Below, piece after piece: positions 42,359-50,535 of a stretch of DNA of 64,000 nt. A program made the position numbers and the translations under genes. Within the stretch, counting starts at the first letter, position 1; each line of letters begins with the position of its first letter. Below the pieces are notes generated by a model, which saw only the letters and a program-made list of their open reading frames with translations, was not told the DNA's origin and ran no database searches. This DNA comes from Qipengyuania nanhaisediminis (GTDB lineage Bacteria; Pseudomonadota; Alphaproteobacteria; Sphingomonadales; Sphingomonadaceae): the NCBI RefSeq assembly GCF_900115585.1, contig NZ_FOWZ01000001.1, forward strand, positions 1-64,000, in the 5' to 3' direction.

Positions 42359-42594
42359 CAGCGCTCTCGAGCAATTGGCTCGGTTTCCAGGATGTGCCAG
42401 ACGCCAGCGCGATCCCGCTGGACTTCACCGAGATATTCCCGGCCGCGATAGCGTTCGCGCCACAGCTTTACCGGGAACGGCGTCTCTCTTTCTTCGAGAT
42501 AACTCAATGCGTGTGTCGGATTGTCGCCTTCGATCGTCACCGTATCGATAGCTTCGCCATCGAGGTTCTGAAATTCGAGTATGAGACAAGGCAT
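42358..42594 (-). CDS. Conserved small protein of unknown function
   Basis: This 78-residue soluble protein has a beta-rich N terminus (M-P-C-L-I-L-E-F-Q-N) and a basic centre (V-K-L-W-R-E-R-Y-R-G-R-E-Y-L-G). The ATG at 42594 is preferred to the longer frame. It is coupled to the following membrane protein gene. No family is recognised. Confidence 0.6.
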   Translation of the reverse strand: MPCLILEFQNLDGEAIDTVTIEGDNPTHALSYLEERETPFPVKLWRERYRGREYLGEVQRDRAGVWHILETEPIARER

Positions 42595-42832
42595 GGGGCC
42601 TCCAGTCGGGGCCAAGCTCATGAAAATGAGTGCACAGTAAAGCGGGTGAAGTGAAGCTTGGTCCGCCTGTTTGTATCACCCGCGAGATCTCATTGTACCA
42701 TCATGGAGCGAGAGAGGCTAATTCCGGTCTGCTTGCCGCTCCGCAGTGGCCATGATCCCGGCCTTTAATCACTGAAATTGATAGGGATTTGGACCGAAAC
42801 GGGCGGCACTCGCCGCCCGTTAGGAATCACGC

Positions 42833-43228
42833 TCAGTATGGGACGCCATAGTAACTGCGGACACCGACCGCATAGTCGGCACCGAATTGCGGCGGCTGTT
42901 CACCATCGTAGGATGGCGCGTCCTTCAGGCGGTCCTTGTCGATATCGACAACATAACCGCGCAAATGGACGTTGTAGTCTAAGCGGTCCCAGGGAATGGG
43001 GTAATGGTTCTTCCCAAGACCCAGAATGCCGCCGAAGCTAAGCACGGCGTACTCCACGCGGCCGGTTCGTTTGCCGACCATGAAGTTCTCGATCTGCCCC
43101 AGCTTTTCGCCATCCTTGTTGTAGACTGTCGTGCCTTCAACCTTGTCGGATGCGATAAGGGCGGCCGTCTCGTCGTGCTCGACGTCGCCGTCGGTCGGAC
43201 GTTCGAGTGTTGTGGTTTGATGGTTCAT
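42833..43228 (-). CDS. PRC-barrel domain protein, probable general-stress gene
   Basis: The 131-residue protein carries a PRC-barrel domain: V-E-G-T-T-V-Y-N-K-D-G-E-K-L-G-Q-I, then V-E-Y-A-V-L-S-F-G-G and P-I-P-W-D-R-L. Such proteins bind RNA or protein partners and are often stress-induced in alphaproteobacteria. A perfect EcfG-type promoter (GGAAC-N16-CGTT) lies about 80 bases upstream on the minus strand, so expression is probably under the general stress sigma factor encoded at 61,941. Confidence 0.88.
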   Translation of the reverse strand: MNHQTTTLERPTDGDVEHDETAALIASDKVEGTTVYNKDGEKLGQIENFMVGKRTGRVEYAVLSFGGILGLGKNHYPIPWDRLDYNVHLRGYVVDIDKDRLKDAPSYDGEQPPQFGADYAVGVRSYYGVPY

Positions 43229-43306
43229 GGCTTTCTCCTTCCTAGGAGTCTGCTGGTTTGGGGGTTAAGGCGTGCTGTCATTTTCTGGGCACTGCCTCAG
43301 CCAACC

Positions 43307-43331
43307 AACGGTGCGAGAAAGCCGATGTTCC
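43307..43331 (-). promoter_or_regulatory. EcfG-type promoter of the PRC-barrel gene
   Basis: The plus-strand pattern aacg-N16-gttcc is the reverse complement of GGAAC-N16-CGTT, the alphaproteobacterial EcfG consensus, with exact spacing. It is 79 bases upstream of the PRC-barrel start. Confidence 0.75.
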
Positions 43332-43374
43332 GAAACTCTTGCAATCCGAAAAGCTCGATGAAGCTGATCGCCGC

Positions 43375-43806
43375 CTACAATGCTCTGTCCTGGGTTGCGG
43401 CCTGCTCATCTATGATGCGCGATATGGATTCCTTGCTAAAGAAGGGCAGAAACTGAAGAAGATGGCCGCTCGGTGAGAGGGTATCCGCTTCCGTTTTCCT
43501 GGCTCTCGCCGAACCATCGCGGTCGTAGATTTCAAGGAAGTGCCGACAATAGAGCGATATGTATCTGCCATTGTCATCGCGCCTCGTTTCCAGAGCCTTC
43601 ATGGTCTGTGAGAGTTTAAGGCGTGCGTCATCGCCGCGACCTTCCATCATCAGAATGCGAGCGTCGAATGCATCCGCGAACTCGGGCTGTGCTCGCAATC
43701 GCGCTTGGGCTGTCTGGAACTCCTTTCTCGCCCTCGACGCGTTTCCCCTCTTCGCGAAGAAGAGCGCGCGCAAAAGGGAGAGATAGCCGACTGCATTTCT
43801 TAACAT
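43375..43806 (-). CDS. Hypothetical protein with helical repeat
   Basis: The 143-residue protein has a TPR-like helical pattern (A-R-K-E-F-Q-T-A-Q-A-R-L and A-R-L-K-L-S-Q-T-M-K-A-L) and a hydrophobic N-terminal segment. No family is certain. It is transcribed away from the PRC-barrel gene's promoter side. Confidence 0.55.
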   Translation of the reverse strand: MLRNAVGYLSLLRALFFAKRGNASRARKEFQTAQARLRAQPEFADAFDARILMMEGRGDDARLKLSQTMKALETRRDDNGRYISLYCRHFLEIYDRDGSARARKTEADTLSPSGHLLQFLPFFSKESISRIIDEQAATQDRAL

Positions 43807-43936
43807 GCGGACGGCTTATAACCCCATCGGCTGTGCCAGCAATCGCGCCGCAGGATTCTTCCGCTTGAGGTCCGCTATCGGATCGCGAGCCGCCCGTCCG
43901 TCCACCCCGGCGAACGGACGGGCTTCGCTTGCGGGC

Positions 43937-44533
43937 TCAATGATCGTCGAAGTGGACGATGCCGAGGTTGTTGCAATCGAGGTCCGGGTTCCACTGCGCG
44001 TACATGCCGCTCGGATTGCTTTCGTACAGCCAGATATGCAGGTCGTAATGCGGCATGAAGCCATGGGCTTCGTCCTGCGGTGTTGCCGGATCGTCGGCCA
44101 TGTAGTCGTATTCGCGGCCGCGGAATTTCGGCGCCTGCTTGGTTTCGGCATGCCATGCCTCGGCAAAAACCAGCAGTTCGATGCCGACCAGCTTTTCGCC
44201 GCCGTGGCCATCTGGTGCGTAAAGGAGGATCGGCGGAGGATTGACCCCGGTGTAGGTGCCGGTTCCGTTCACGCGCCCATCCACGGGCGGGGTCAGGCCG
44301 AGAAGGTCGGGGCGGACATAGTGGAAGCCCATCGCGCCCAGCGTCGGATGCACTTCGCAGGCAGAGGTTTTGATGTACCCCTGGTCCATGGCGTATTCGA
44401 CGCTCTTGTAGGGCTCTAGCTGCCGGGCCAGTTGCTGGAGAGACTGGTCGGGCTGGTCGCGCGGCACTTCGGCAAGGGCGTTGGTCGCAAGGGCGACGGA
44501 CATCAGGGCGCATAGCTTGAGTGATTTGGTCAT
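43937..44533 (-). CDS. Exported protein of unknown function
   Basis: The 198-residue protein has a signal peptide (M-T-K-S-L-K-L-C-A-L-M, cut after A-L-A-E). It has a conserved-looking mature domain with G-F-M-P-H-Y-D-L-H-I-W-L-Y-E-S-N-P and N-P-D-L-D-C, several histidines and two cysteines. It is probably periplasmic and possibly metal-binding, but no family is recognised. Confidence 0.65.
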   Translation of the reverse strand: MTKSLKLCALMSVALATNALAEVPRDQPDQSLQQLARQLEPYKSVEYAMDQGYIKTSACEVHPTLGAMGFHYVRPDLLGLTPPVDGRVNGTGTYTGVNPPPILLYAPDGHGGEKLVGIELLVFAEAWHAETKQAPKFRGREYDYMADDPATPQDEAHGFMPHYDLHIWLYESNPSGMYAQWNPDLDCNNLGIVHFDDH

Positions 44534-44624
44534 TTCGTTCTTCCCATTTGTGGTCAGGTTGCGCGCCCGTTCTTCTCTGGTCTTGTTCTCCGATTTGCGT
44601 TGATGCGACTGGCAGCTTCGGCGG

Positions 44625-45029
44625 TTATTCGGCCGATCGCACCTGCCAGTTCTCGTGGACGATCTCCCGCGATATGAGGCCATCGCGCATGTGGAACACG
44701 TGGACGAGCCGCAGAGCGACGGGACTGCCGATGGACACCGGTGCCCCGTCCATCCCTTCGCCTGCAAGCGTGAAGTAGACGAGCATGTCGTCGACCACGC
44801 GATCTTCGGTGGCGAACCGTTCGAAAGGGATCAGTTCGACGTCCTCGATCGCTTCGAACATGCGGCGATAATTCGCCTCGATCGCGGCCTTCCCTTCGAA
44901 GCGCAGCCCGCGCGTGGGGAATTCCTGTACGATGTCGTCGGTATAGAGCGACAGGATCGCCGCCGGGTCGCGCGCCTCGTTCTCGATATGCGCCGCCACC
45001 GTTGCGAGGTTCTGTTCGATCGTCGCCAT
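44625..45029 (-). CDS. SnoaL-like (NTF2-fold) protein
   Basis: This 134-residue protein has the SnoaL/NTF2-like cone fold: D-D-I-V-Q-E-F-P-T-R-G-L-R-F-E-G-K-A-A-I-E-A-N, then R-L-V-H-V-F-H-M-R-D-G-L-I. Members are cyclases, isomerases or binding proteins. It is divergent from a MarR regulator across a 65-bp gap with a palindromic operator, so it is the likely target of that regulator. Confidence 0.85.
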   Translation of the reverse strand: MATIEQNLATVAAHIENEARDPAAILSLYTDDIVQEFPTRGLRFEGKAAIEANYRRMFEAIEDVELIPFERFATEDRVVDDMLVYFTLAGEGMDGAPVSIGSPVALRLVHVFHMRDGLISREIVHENWQVRSAE

Positions 45030-45059
45030 GCCCTATCCCCAGTTTGTTGCCGGAGATAA

Positions 45060-45078
45060 TAGACAGAATGTCTGTCTA
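45060..45078. promoter_or_regulatory. Palindromic operator between SnoaL-like and MarR genes
   Basis: TAGACAGA-ATG-TCTGTCTA is a perfect 8-bp inverted repeat. It sits in the middle of the divergent intergenic region, 31 bases from one start and 17 from the other, as expected for a MarR autoregulatory site. Confidence 0.8.
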
Positions 45079-45094
45079 ATGGCAAGTGCGGCAT

Positions 45095-45538
45095 ATGAGT
45101 GATGCCTTGGACCCCCGCATTGGTCGCCTGCTCAGCCAGTCATACGGCCTCTGGCAAAGGCTGACCTATGCCGATCTCGCGGACCGGGGTTTTCCGGAAG
45201 TCAGGCCTTCGCACTCCCCGGTTTTCCGACACATCGACGAAGGCGGCACGCGGATCGTCGACCTTGCGGAGCGTGCCGGGATCACCAAGCAGAGCATGAC
45301 CTATCTGGTCCGCCAGCTCGAGGATAAGGGCCTGGCGGAAATCCGCGAGGATCCGGCAGACGGGCGCGCGCGATTGGTCGCCCTCACCGATCGGGGCCAG
45401 GCGGCATCACAGGCGCTGGTAGAATCGAGCCTCGCTCTCGAAACCCGGTTCGCCAGCGAGTTGGGAAACGCAAAGCTGGAAAGCCTGCGCACAGTGCTGG
45501 CAGAATTGCAGGGCTGGAATTTCGGCGAAGAGGACTGA
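45095..45538 (+). CDS. MarR-family transcriptional regulator
   Basis: The 147-residue winged-helix regulator shows D-L-A-E-R-A-G-I-T-K-Q-S-M-T-Y-L-V-R-Q-L as the recognition helix and D-P-A-D-G-R-A-R-L-V-A-L-T as the wing. The ATG at 45095 is preferred; a GTG at 45086 is possible. It probably represses the divergent SnoaL-like gene and itself through the palindrome at 45,060-45,078. Confidence 0.9.
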   Translation: MSDALDPRIGRLLSQSYGLWQRLTYADLADRGFPEVRPSHSPVFRHIDEGGTRIVDLAERAGITKQSMTYLVRQLEDKGLAEIREDPADGRARLVALTDRGQAASQALVESSLALETRFASELGNAKLESLRTVLAELQGWNFGEED

Positions 45539-45580
45539 CGCGGGACGCCGAACCGTCATGGGCGCGCTAGCCCGCCCGTC

Positions 45581-46378
45581 TCACACGTCGGTGAATTTCG
45601 CGGGGCGCTTCTGCATCCCCGCCATGACCGCCTCGACCTGGTTGGGCTTGCGCATGATAGCGGCCTGCTCGACGCTTTCTTCCATCAGGATGTCGTCGCC
45701 CGGTTTTTCCAGCATGGCTTCGGACAGGCGCTTGGCGCCGCGGATGGCCTCGGGATTGCGATTGGCAATTTCGTTGGCGATGTCGTTCGCCTTGCCGAGC
45801 GGATCTTCGCTGACGAAGGTGGCGAGGCCGTAACCTTGCGCCTCTTCACCGGTGAACTCGCGGTTGGTGTAGACCAGTTCGCGCAAGACATCGTCGCGCA
45901 CAAGACCGCGCCACAGATGGTATCCGCCCATGTCGGGCACGAGGCCCCATTTCATTTCCATGATCGCCATGCGGCTGGCAGGATGGACGACGCGGATGTC
46001 CGCCCCGCTCGCGATCTGCATGCCGCCGCCGAAGCAGACGCCGTGCACGGCCGCGATGACCGGCACCGGGCACTTGCGCCAGGTCATGGCGACTTCCTGG
46101 AAGGTGTTTGCATTGCCATGCGTGCGCTCGGTCAGGGGCTTGCGCTCTCCATCGGGCGCAGCGGTGAAGCTCGACACGTCGAGACCTGCGCAAAAGCTGC
46201 GGCCTTCGCCTGCCAGAACGACAGCGCGCAGGCCCTTCATCGCGCGCAATTCTTCGCCCGCGGCGATGATCGCTTCGAACATCGCCGGGTCCAGTGCATT
46301 CATCTTGTCCGGACGGTTCAGGCGGACCTGGGCAACGCCGTTATCGGCGAGTTCAATCGTTACGCGTTCGCTGGACAT
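45581..46378 (-). CDS. Crotonase / enoyl-CoA hydratase family protein
   Basis: This 265-residue enzyme has the crotonase oxyanion-hole motifs A-G-E-G-R-S-F-C-A-G-L-D and H-G-V-C-F-G-G-G-M-Q. Substrates are acyl-CoA thioesters, perhaps in beta-oxidation. The exact reaction cannot be told because the catalytic Glu pair of classic hydratases is not clear (L-V-P-D-M-G-G follows). The start overlaps the next minus-strand gene's end by 26 bases. The frame extension beyond 46378 is spurious. Confidence 0.88.
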   Translation of the reverse strand: MSSERVTIELADNGVAQVRLNRPDKMNALDPAMFEAIIAAGEELRAMKGLRAVVLAGEGRSFCAGLDVSSFTAAPDGERKPLTERTHGNANTFQEVAMTWRKCPVPVIAAVHGVCFGGGMQIASGADIRVVHPASRMAIMEMKWGLVPDMGGYHLWRGLVRDDVLRELVYTNREFTGEEAQGYGLATFVSEDPLGKANDIANEIANRNPEAIRGAKRLSEAMLEKPGDDILMEESVEQAAIMRKPNQVEAVMAGMQKRPAKFTDV

Positions 46379-47120
46379 GACACTCCACAAGGTCTGGCTG
46401 GCTGGAGCGGCGACCTTGCGACATGGTGGGTGCGGTGTCCAGCATGGACCTGCGCTCGCGGGCGAAAGCGGGGAAGGTGGAGCGCGCTTCGGTGCAGATG
46501 AAGTAGCCCCCGTCGGGATGGGTCTGGACCAGCCAGCCGAGGCCCGAGACGGCCAGCTTGGCCCTGAGGCGTGACACATGCACCTCTAGCGAGTTGGTTT
46601 CGGGTTCGTGGCGCAGGCGCCAGACGTCCTTGAGCAAGGCCGGCTTGTCGACCCTTTGTCCTGGATCGGCGGCCAGCCGCCACATCAGCGCGAATTCGCG
46701 CGGGTGCAGCCCGATCCAGCGGCCGTCGACATAGGCATCGCGATAGAACAGGTCGAGCCGGACGGCGCCGATGATGCGGTGTTGCGGGATCATCTCTCCC
46801 AGCCCTTCGAGCTTGAGCATGCGCGCGCCGAGTTCGACCATTGCGACCTGGCTCGACAGGGCGTCTGCAAAGCCTTGCTCGAGGAGGCTCGCGCGGGTGT
46901 CGGCATCGTCGGCCCCGACGATGACGGCGCATTTCCGGTCCGCGACGAATTTCCAGTCGGGGCAACGCCCCCCGATTCGCCAGTCGATCAGCAGCGGTTG
47001 TCCCGCGATCGTGTCGTCTGCCCTGAACGCAGGCGTCATTCGCCAGTCGAGCAGGCGCAAGTCCCACCTGCCGGGCGGACTGGTAGACATGGACAGCCAG
47101 ATGAAATTGGGTTGCGACAC
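46353..47120 (-). CDS. OmpR/PhoB-type winged-helix transcriptional regulator
   Basis: The 256-residue protein has a C-terminal trans_reg_C domain (about residues 125-215). It shows W-I-G-L-H-P-R-E-F-A-L-M-W-R-L, the recognition helix S-L-E-V-H-V-S-R-L-R-A-K and the wing D-G-G-Y-F. The N-terminal half is a degenerate receiver-like domain without a recognisable phosphoacceptor. The GTG at 47120 follows AGGAGA at good spacing; longer TTG starts are unlikely. It overlaps the enoyl-CoA hydratase gene. Confidence 0.8.
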   Translation of the reverse strand: MSQPNFIWLSMSTSPPGRWDLRLLDWRMTPAFRADDTIAGQPLLIDWRIGGRCPDWKFVADRKCAVIVGADDADTRASLLEQGFADALSSQVAMVELGARMLKLEGLGEMIPQHRIIGAVRLDLFYRDAYVDGRWIGLHPREFALMWRLAADPGQRVDKPALLKDVWRLRHEPETNSLEVHVSRLRAKLAVSGLGWLVQTHPDGGYFICTEARSTFPAFARERRSMLDTAPTMSQGRRSSQPDLVECHVQRTRND

Positions 47121-47194
47121 GGCCTGTCTCCTACGGCCTCCCGTCGACTTACCCAATATGAAAGGTTTATGCCCGTCCCAATCCGGACGAATAC

Positions 47195-48379
47195 CTAGCG
47201 GGCGTGCTCGGCCAGGAATCGCTTTACGTTACGCGCTGCCTGCCGGATGCGCTGCTCGTTCTCGACCATGGCGATGCGGACATATCCCTCGCCCTCCTCG
47301 CCGAAGCCCACGCCGGCCGCGACGGCAACTTCGGCATGCTGGAGCAGCTGCTTCGAGAACTCGAGGCTGCCCATATGTTCGAAACCCGGCGGCAGCTTGG
47401 CCCAGGTAAACATACTGGCAGGCGGTGTAGGGATCTCCCAGCCCGCCCGTGTGAAGCTTTCGACCATGACATCGCGGCGGGCCTGATAGCGTGCGCGGTT
47501 CTGGGCGATCACGTCTTCCGGCCCGTTGAGTGCGGCACAGGCAGCCGCCTGCACGGGCGTGAAAGCGCCATAATCGAGATAGCTTTTCACGCGCGTCAGC
47601 GCCGCGATCAGTTTCTGGTTGCCGACGCAGAACCCGATCCGCCAGCCCGCCATGGAAAAGGTCTTCGACATGGAGGTAAACTCCACCGCGACGTCCTTGG
47701 CACCCGGCACCTCCAGGATCGAGCGCGTCGGTTTGCCGTCATAGTAAAGCTCGGAATAGGCGAGGTCGGACAGCACCCAGACCTCGTTTTTCTTCGCCCA
47801 GGCCACCAGCCGTTCGTAGAATTCGAGATCGACCGTCTCGGCCGTCGGATTGCTGGGATAATTGCACACCAGCACGGTGGGGCGCGGCACCGTATAGGCC
47901 ATCGCATTGTCGAGCGCGCGCCAGTAATGTTCGTCCGGCGTCGTCGGCACGCTGCGGATCGTCGCCCCGGCGATCATGAAGCCGTAGGTGTGGATCGGAT
48001 AGGCCGGGCTCGGGGCAAGGATCACATCGCCCGGCGCGCTGATGGCCGTCGCCATCGAGGACAGGCCCTCTTTCGAGCCCATCGTGACGACCACTTCCCG
48101 TTCGGGATCGAGCTCGACCCCGAAACGGCGCTGGTAGTAATTTGCCTGGGCGCGGCGCAGGCCGGGAATACCCTTCGACTGCGAATAGCCGTGCGCATCG
48201 GGCTTGGCCGCGACTTCGCACAGCTTGTCGATCACATGCTGCGGAGGTGGCTGGTCGGGATTGCCCATGCCGAGGTCGATGATGTCGCGACCCGCCTGAC
48301 GTGCCGCGTGGCGCATCGCATTGACCTCTGCGATGACATAGGGCGGCATACGTTTGATGCGGTAGAATTCGTCGGACAT
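47195..48379 (-). CDS. alaC: Alanine transaminase (AlaC-type class I aminotransferase)
   Basis: This 394-residue PLP enzyme interconverts pyruvate and L-alanine with glutamate. Fold type I signatures are G-M-G-N-P-D-Q-P, N-Y-P-S-N-P-T-A, S-D-L-A-Y-S-E-L-Y-Y and the PLP lysine in S-M-S-K-T-F-S-M-A-G-W-R-I-G-F. The arginine R-I-A-M-V-E-N binds the substrate carboxylate. The start M-S-D-E-F-Y-R-I-K-R matches the family. It stands alone, divergent from phaC. Confidence 0.92.
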   Translation of the reverse strand: MSDEFYRIKRMPPYVIAEVNAMRHAARQAGRDIIDLGMGNPDQPPPQHVIDKLCEVAAKPDAHGYSQSKGIPGLRRAQANYYQRRFGVELDPEREVVVTMGSKEGLSSMATAISAPGDVILAPSPAYPIHTYGFMIAGATIRSVPTTPDEHYWRALDNAMAYTVPRPTVLVCNYPSNPTAETVDLEFYERLVAWAKKNEVWVLSDLAYSELYYDGKPTRSILEVPGAKDVAVEFTSMSKTFSMAGWRIGFCVGNQKLIAALTRVKSYLDYGAFTPVQAAACAALNGPEDVIAQNRARYQARRDVMVESFTRAGWEIPTPPASMFTWAKLPPGFEHMGSLEFSKQLLQHAEVAVAAGVGFGEEGEGYVRIAMVENEQRIRQAARNVKRFLAEHAR

Positions 48380-48539
48380 TCATTGCTCCTGCGACGCCGG
48401 CCTTAACGCTGGCCGAAAGTGATTTGCGTCGTCACATTGATTACCTATTCACGATGCAAGCGCAAAGCCGCTCGCTATCACAAGTGTGCGAATTATCGTG
48501 TAAGTGACTAAAGACGCGCTTCGACGCCAGAGGATTGCC

Positions 48540-50417
48540 ATGACCGATACGCCCGATCCCTTCACCAATATGTACGAAGGCCCCGCCAAGCTAAAGCGCG
48601 CCATGTTCGCGCCGATGATGGGAACGATGGACGCGGCCAAGGGGATCGACGGCGCAGTATCGCCCGAAGATGCAAAGCATTGGGCAGAAGTCGGGGCCAA
48701 GCTTCAGGCCATGTGGCTGCAGTACCAGTCGGAACAACTCGCCAACCCTCAGGCGCTGGTGCCCTATTTCGATCCCGCGCGCTGGATGGCGCTGGCGACC
48801 GACTGGTATCAGAAGATGCCGCTGGCGCAGGCCGAACAGCAGAAAGCCCTGATGGAAGAGGGCATGCGCCTGTGGGAAGACGTGCTGGGCCAGTACGGCC
48901 TTGGCCCCAAGGCAGCGGAAAAGCACGGCGGCGAGGTCGAGCTGCCGCGCAAGGATCGCCGCTTCGCCGACGAGAAATGGCGCGCCCATCCCGCCTACGC
49001 CCTGATCCACCAGACCTATCTGTTCCTGGCCGAACGCGTTGCGGAAATGGTCGAGAAGGCGGACAATCTCAATCCGCAGCAGCGCGAGCAATTGCGCTTC
49101 ACCACCAAGGCAATCACCGAAGCGGCGAGCCCCGCCAATTTCCCGCTCCTCAATCCGGTGGTGATGGAGCGCACGCTGGAAACCCGCGGCGACAACCTCG
49201 TCAAGGGCATGGAGCACATGCTGGCCGACATGCGCCGGGGCCAGCTGTCGCACACCGATGCAAGCGCGTTCACCCTGGGCGAGAATATCGCCACCACGCC
49301 CGGCAAGGTGGTGCACGAGACCACGCTCTACCAGCTGATCCAGTATTCCCCCACGACCGACAAGGTCATGGAAACGCCGCTCATCATCTTCCCGCCGTGG
49401 ATCAACCGGTTCTACATCCTCGATCTCAACGCGAAGAAGAGCTTCGTGAAATGGGCGGTCGACCAGGGCGTGACCGTTTTCATGGTCAGCTGGAAATCGG
49501 CCGACGCCAGCATGAAGGACGTGATCTGGGACGATTACGTGCGCGCGCAGATCGACGCGATCGACCATGTGCGCGAGCGGCTGGACGTGCCGAGCGTCCA
49601 TGCGATCGGCTATTGCGTTGCCGGAACCACGCTGGCCGCCACGCTGGCGATCCTCCACCGCCGCGAGCAGGAGGACAAGGTCAGGAGCGCCACCTTCTTC
49701 ACCGCCCAGGTCGATTTCGAGAAGGCGGGCGAACTGCTCAATTTCATCGACGACCAGCAGCTGGCCGCGATCAAGGGCCTGTCGCCCGACGGCTATCTCG
49801 ACGGGCGCTACATGGCCGCGACCTTCAACCTGCTGCGCGGCACGGACCTGATCTGGAACTACGTGGTCAACAACTACCTGCTGGGCGAAGATTATCCGGC
49901 TTTCGACCTTTTGCACTGGAACGGGGACGTCACCAATCTTCCCGCCAAGTGGCACCAGCAGTATTTGCGCGACCTCTATCGCGACAACCGGCTGGTCGAA
50001 GGCGACGCGCTGACGGTCGACAATACGCCGGTCGATCTCGGCCGGGTGAACACCCCCACCTATGTACAGGCGGGCAAGGAAGACCACATTGCGCCGGCCG
50101 AAAGCGTCTGGCGGATCACCGAACATTTCGGCGGGCCCTTGCGCTTCGTGCTGGCCGGGTCGGGCCATATCGCAGGCGTGGTCAATCCGCCCTCCTCCGG
50201 CAAGTACCAGTACTGGACCAATGACGGCTCACCCCGCAGCCTCGCCGAATTCCGCGAGGGAGCGGAAGAGCATCCGGGAAGCTGGTGGCCGGACTGGATC
50301 GACTGGCTGCGCGAACAGGACGGCGAAACCGTGCCTGCGACCGGCAAACGAAAGCCGGGCGGAAAGGGCGACAAGGTCATCGAAAACGCGCCGGGACGCT
50401 ACGTCGCCACCCGCTAA
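48540..50417 (+). CDS. phaC: Class I poly(3-hydroxyalkanoate) synthase
   Basis: The 625-residue enzyme polymerises hydroxyacyl-CoA into PHA granules. The lipase-like box G-Y-C-V-A-G holds the catalytic cysteine (about 359), with Asp in G-K-E-D-H-I-A-P (about 515) and His in G-S-G-H-I-A-G (about 543). The conserved N-terminal PhaC_N region (P-L-L-N-P-V-V-M-E-R-T) is present. The ATG at 48540 follows AGAGG; the frame extends to 48504. No phaA or phaB gene is adjacent, and a phasin gene follows. Confidence 0.95.
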   Translation: MTDTPDPFTNMYEGPAKLKRAMFAPMMGTMDAAKGIDGAVSPEDAKHWAEVGAKLQAMWLQYQSEQLANPQALVPYFDPARWMALATDWYQKMPLAQAEQQKALMEEGMRLWEDVLGQYGLGPKAAEKHGGEVELPRKDRRFADEKWRAHPAYALIHQTYLFLAERVAEMVEKADNLNPQQREQLRFTTKAITEAASPANFPLLNPVVMERTLETRGDNLVKGMEHMLADMRRGQLSHTDASAFTLGENIATTPGKVVHETTLYQLIQYSPTTDKVMETPLIIFPPWINRFYILDLNAKKSFVKWAVDQGVTVFMVSWKSADASMKDVIWDDYVRAQIDAIDHVRERLDVPSVHAIGYCVAGTTLAATLAILHRREQEDKVRSATFFTAQVDFEKAGELLNFIDDQQLAAIKGLSPDGYLDGRYMAATFNLLRGTDLIWNYVVNNYLLGEDYPAFDLLHWNGDVTNLPAKWHQQYLRDLYRDNRLVEGDALTVDNTPVDLGRVNTPTYVQAGKEDHIAPAESVWRITEHFGGPLRFVLAGSGHIAGVVNPPSSGKYQYWTNDGSPRSLAEFREGAEEHPGSWWPDWIDWLREQDGETVPATGKRKPGGKGDKVIENAPGRYVATR

Positions 50418-50458
50418 TTGCGGTATAACCTGCTGAAAACACGCCTCGTCGCGACTTA

Positions 50459-50519
50459 TTGTGCACTGCACAAAAAATCCTTGACTTCGCAGTTGCAATG
50501 CCTATTTTGTGCACTGCAA
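50459..50519 (+). promoter_or_regulatory. Phasin promoter with two TTGTGCACTGCA operator-like sites
   Basis: A -35 box TTGACT (50481-50486) and a -10-like TATTTT (50503-50508) are 16 bases apart. The palindrome TTGTGC-ACT-GCACAA lies at 50459-50473, and a second TTGTGCACTGCAA at 50507-50519 overlaps the -10 box. TGC-rich dyads of this kind are known targets of the PHA regulator PhaR in alphaproteobacteria; binding here is inferred. Confidence 0.75.
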
Positions 50520-50535
50520 CAAAACGAGGTTTCCC

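Noticed and set aside
48591-50168. Minus-strand 525-codon open frame over phaC
   Set aside because: It is rich in His, Arg and Val with no family signature; long antisense frames are common in GC-rich DNA.
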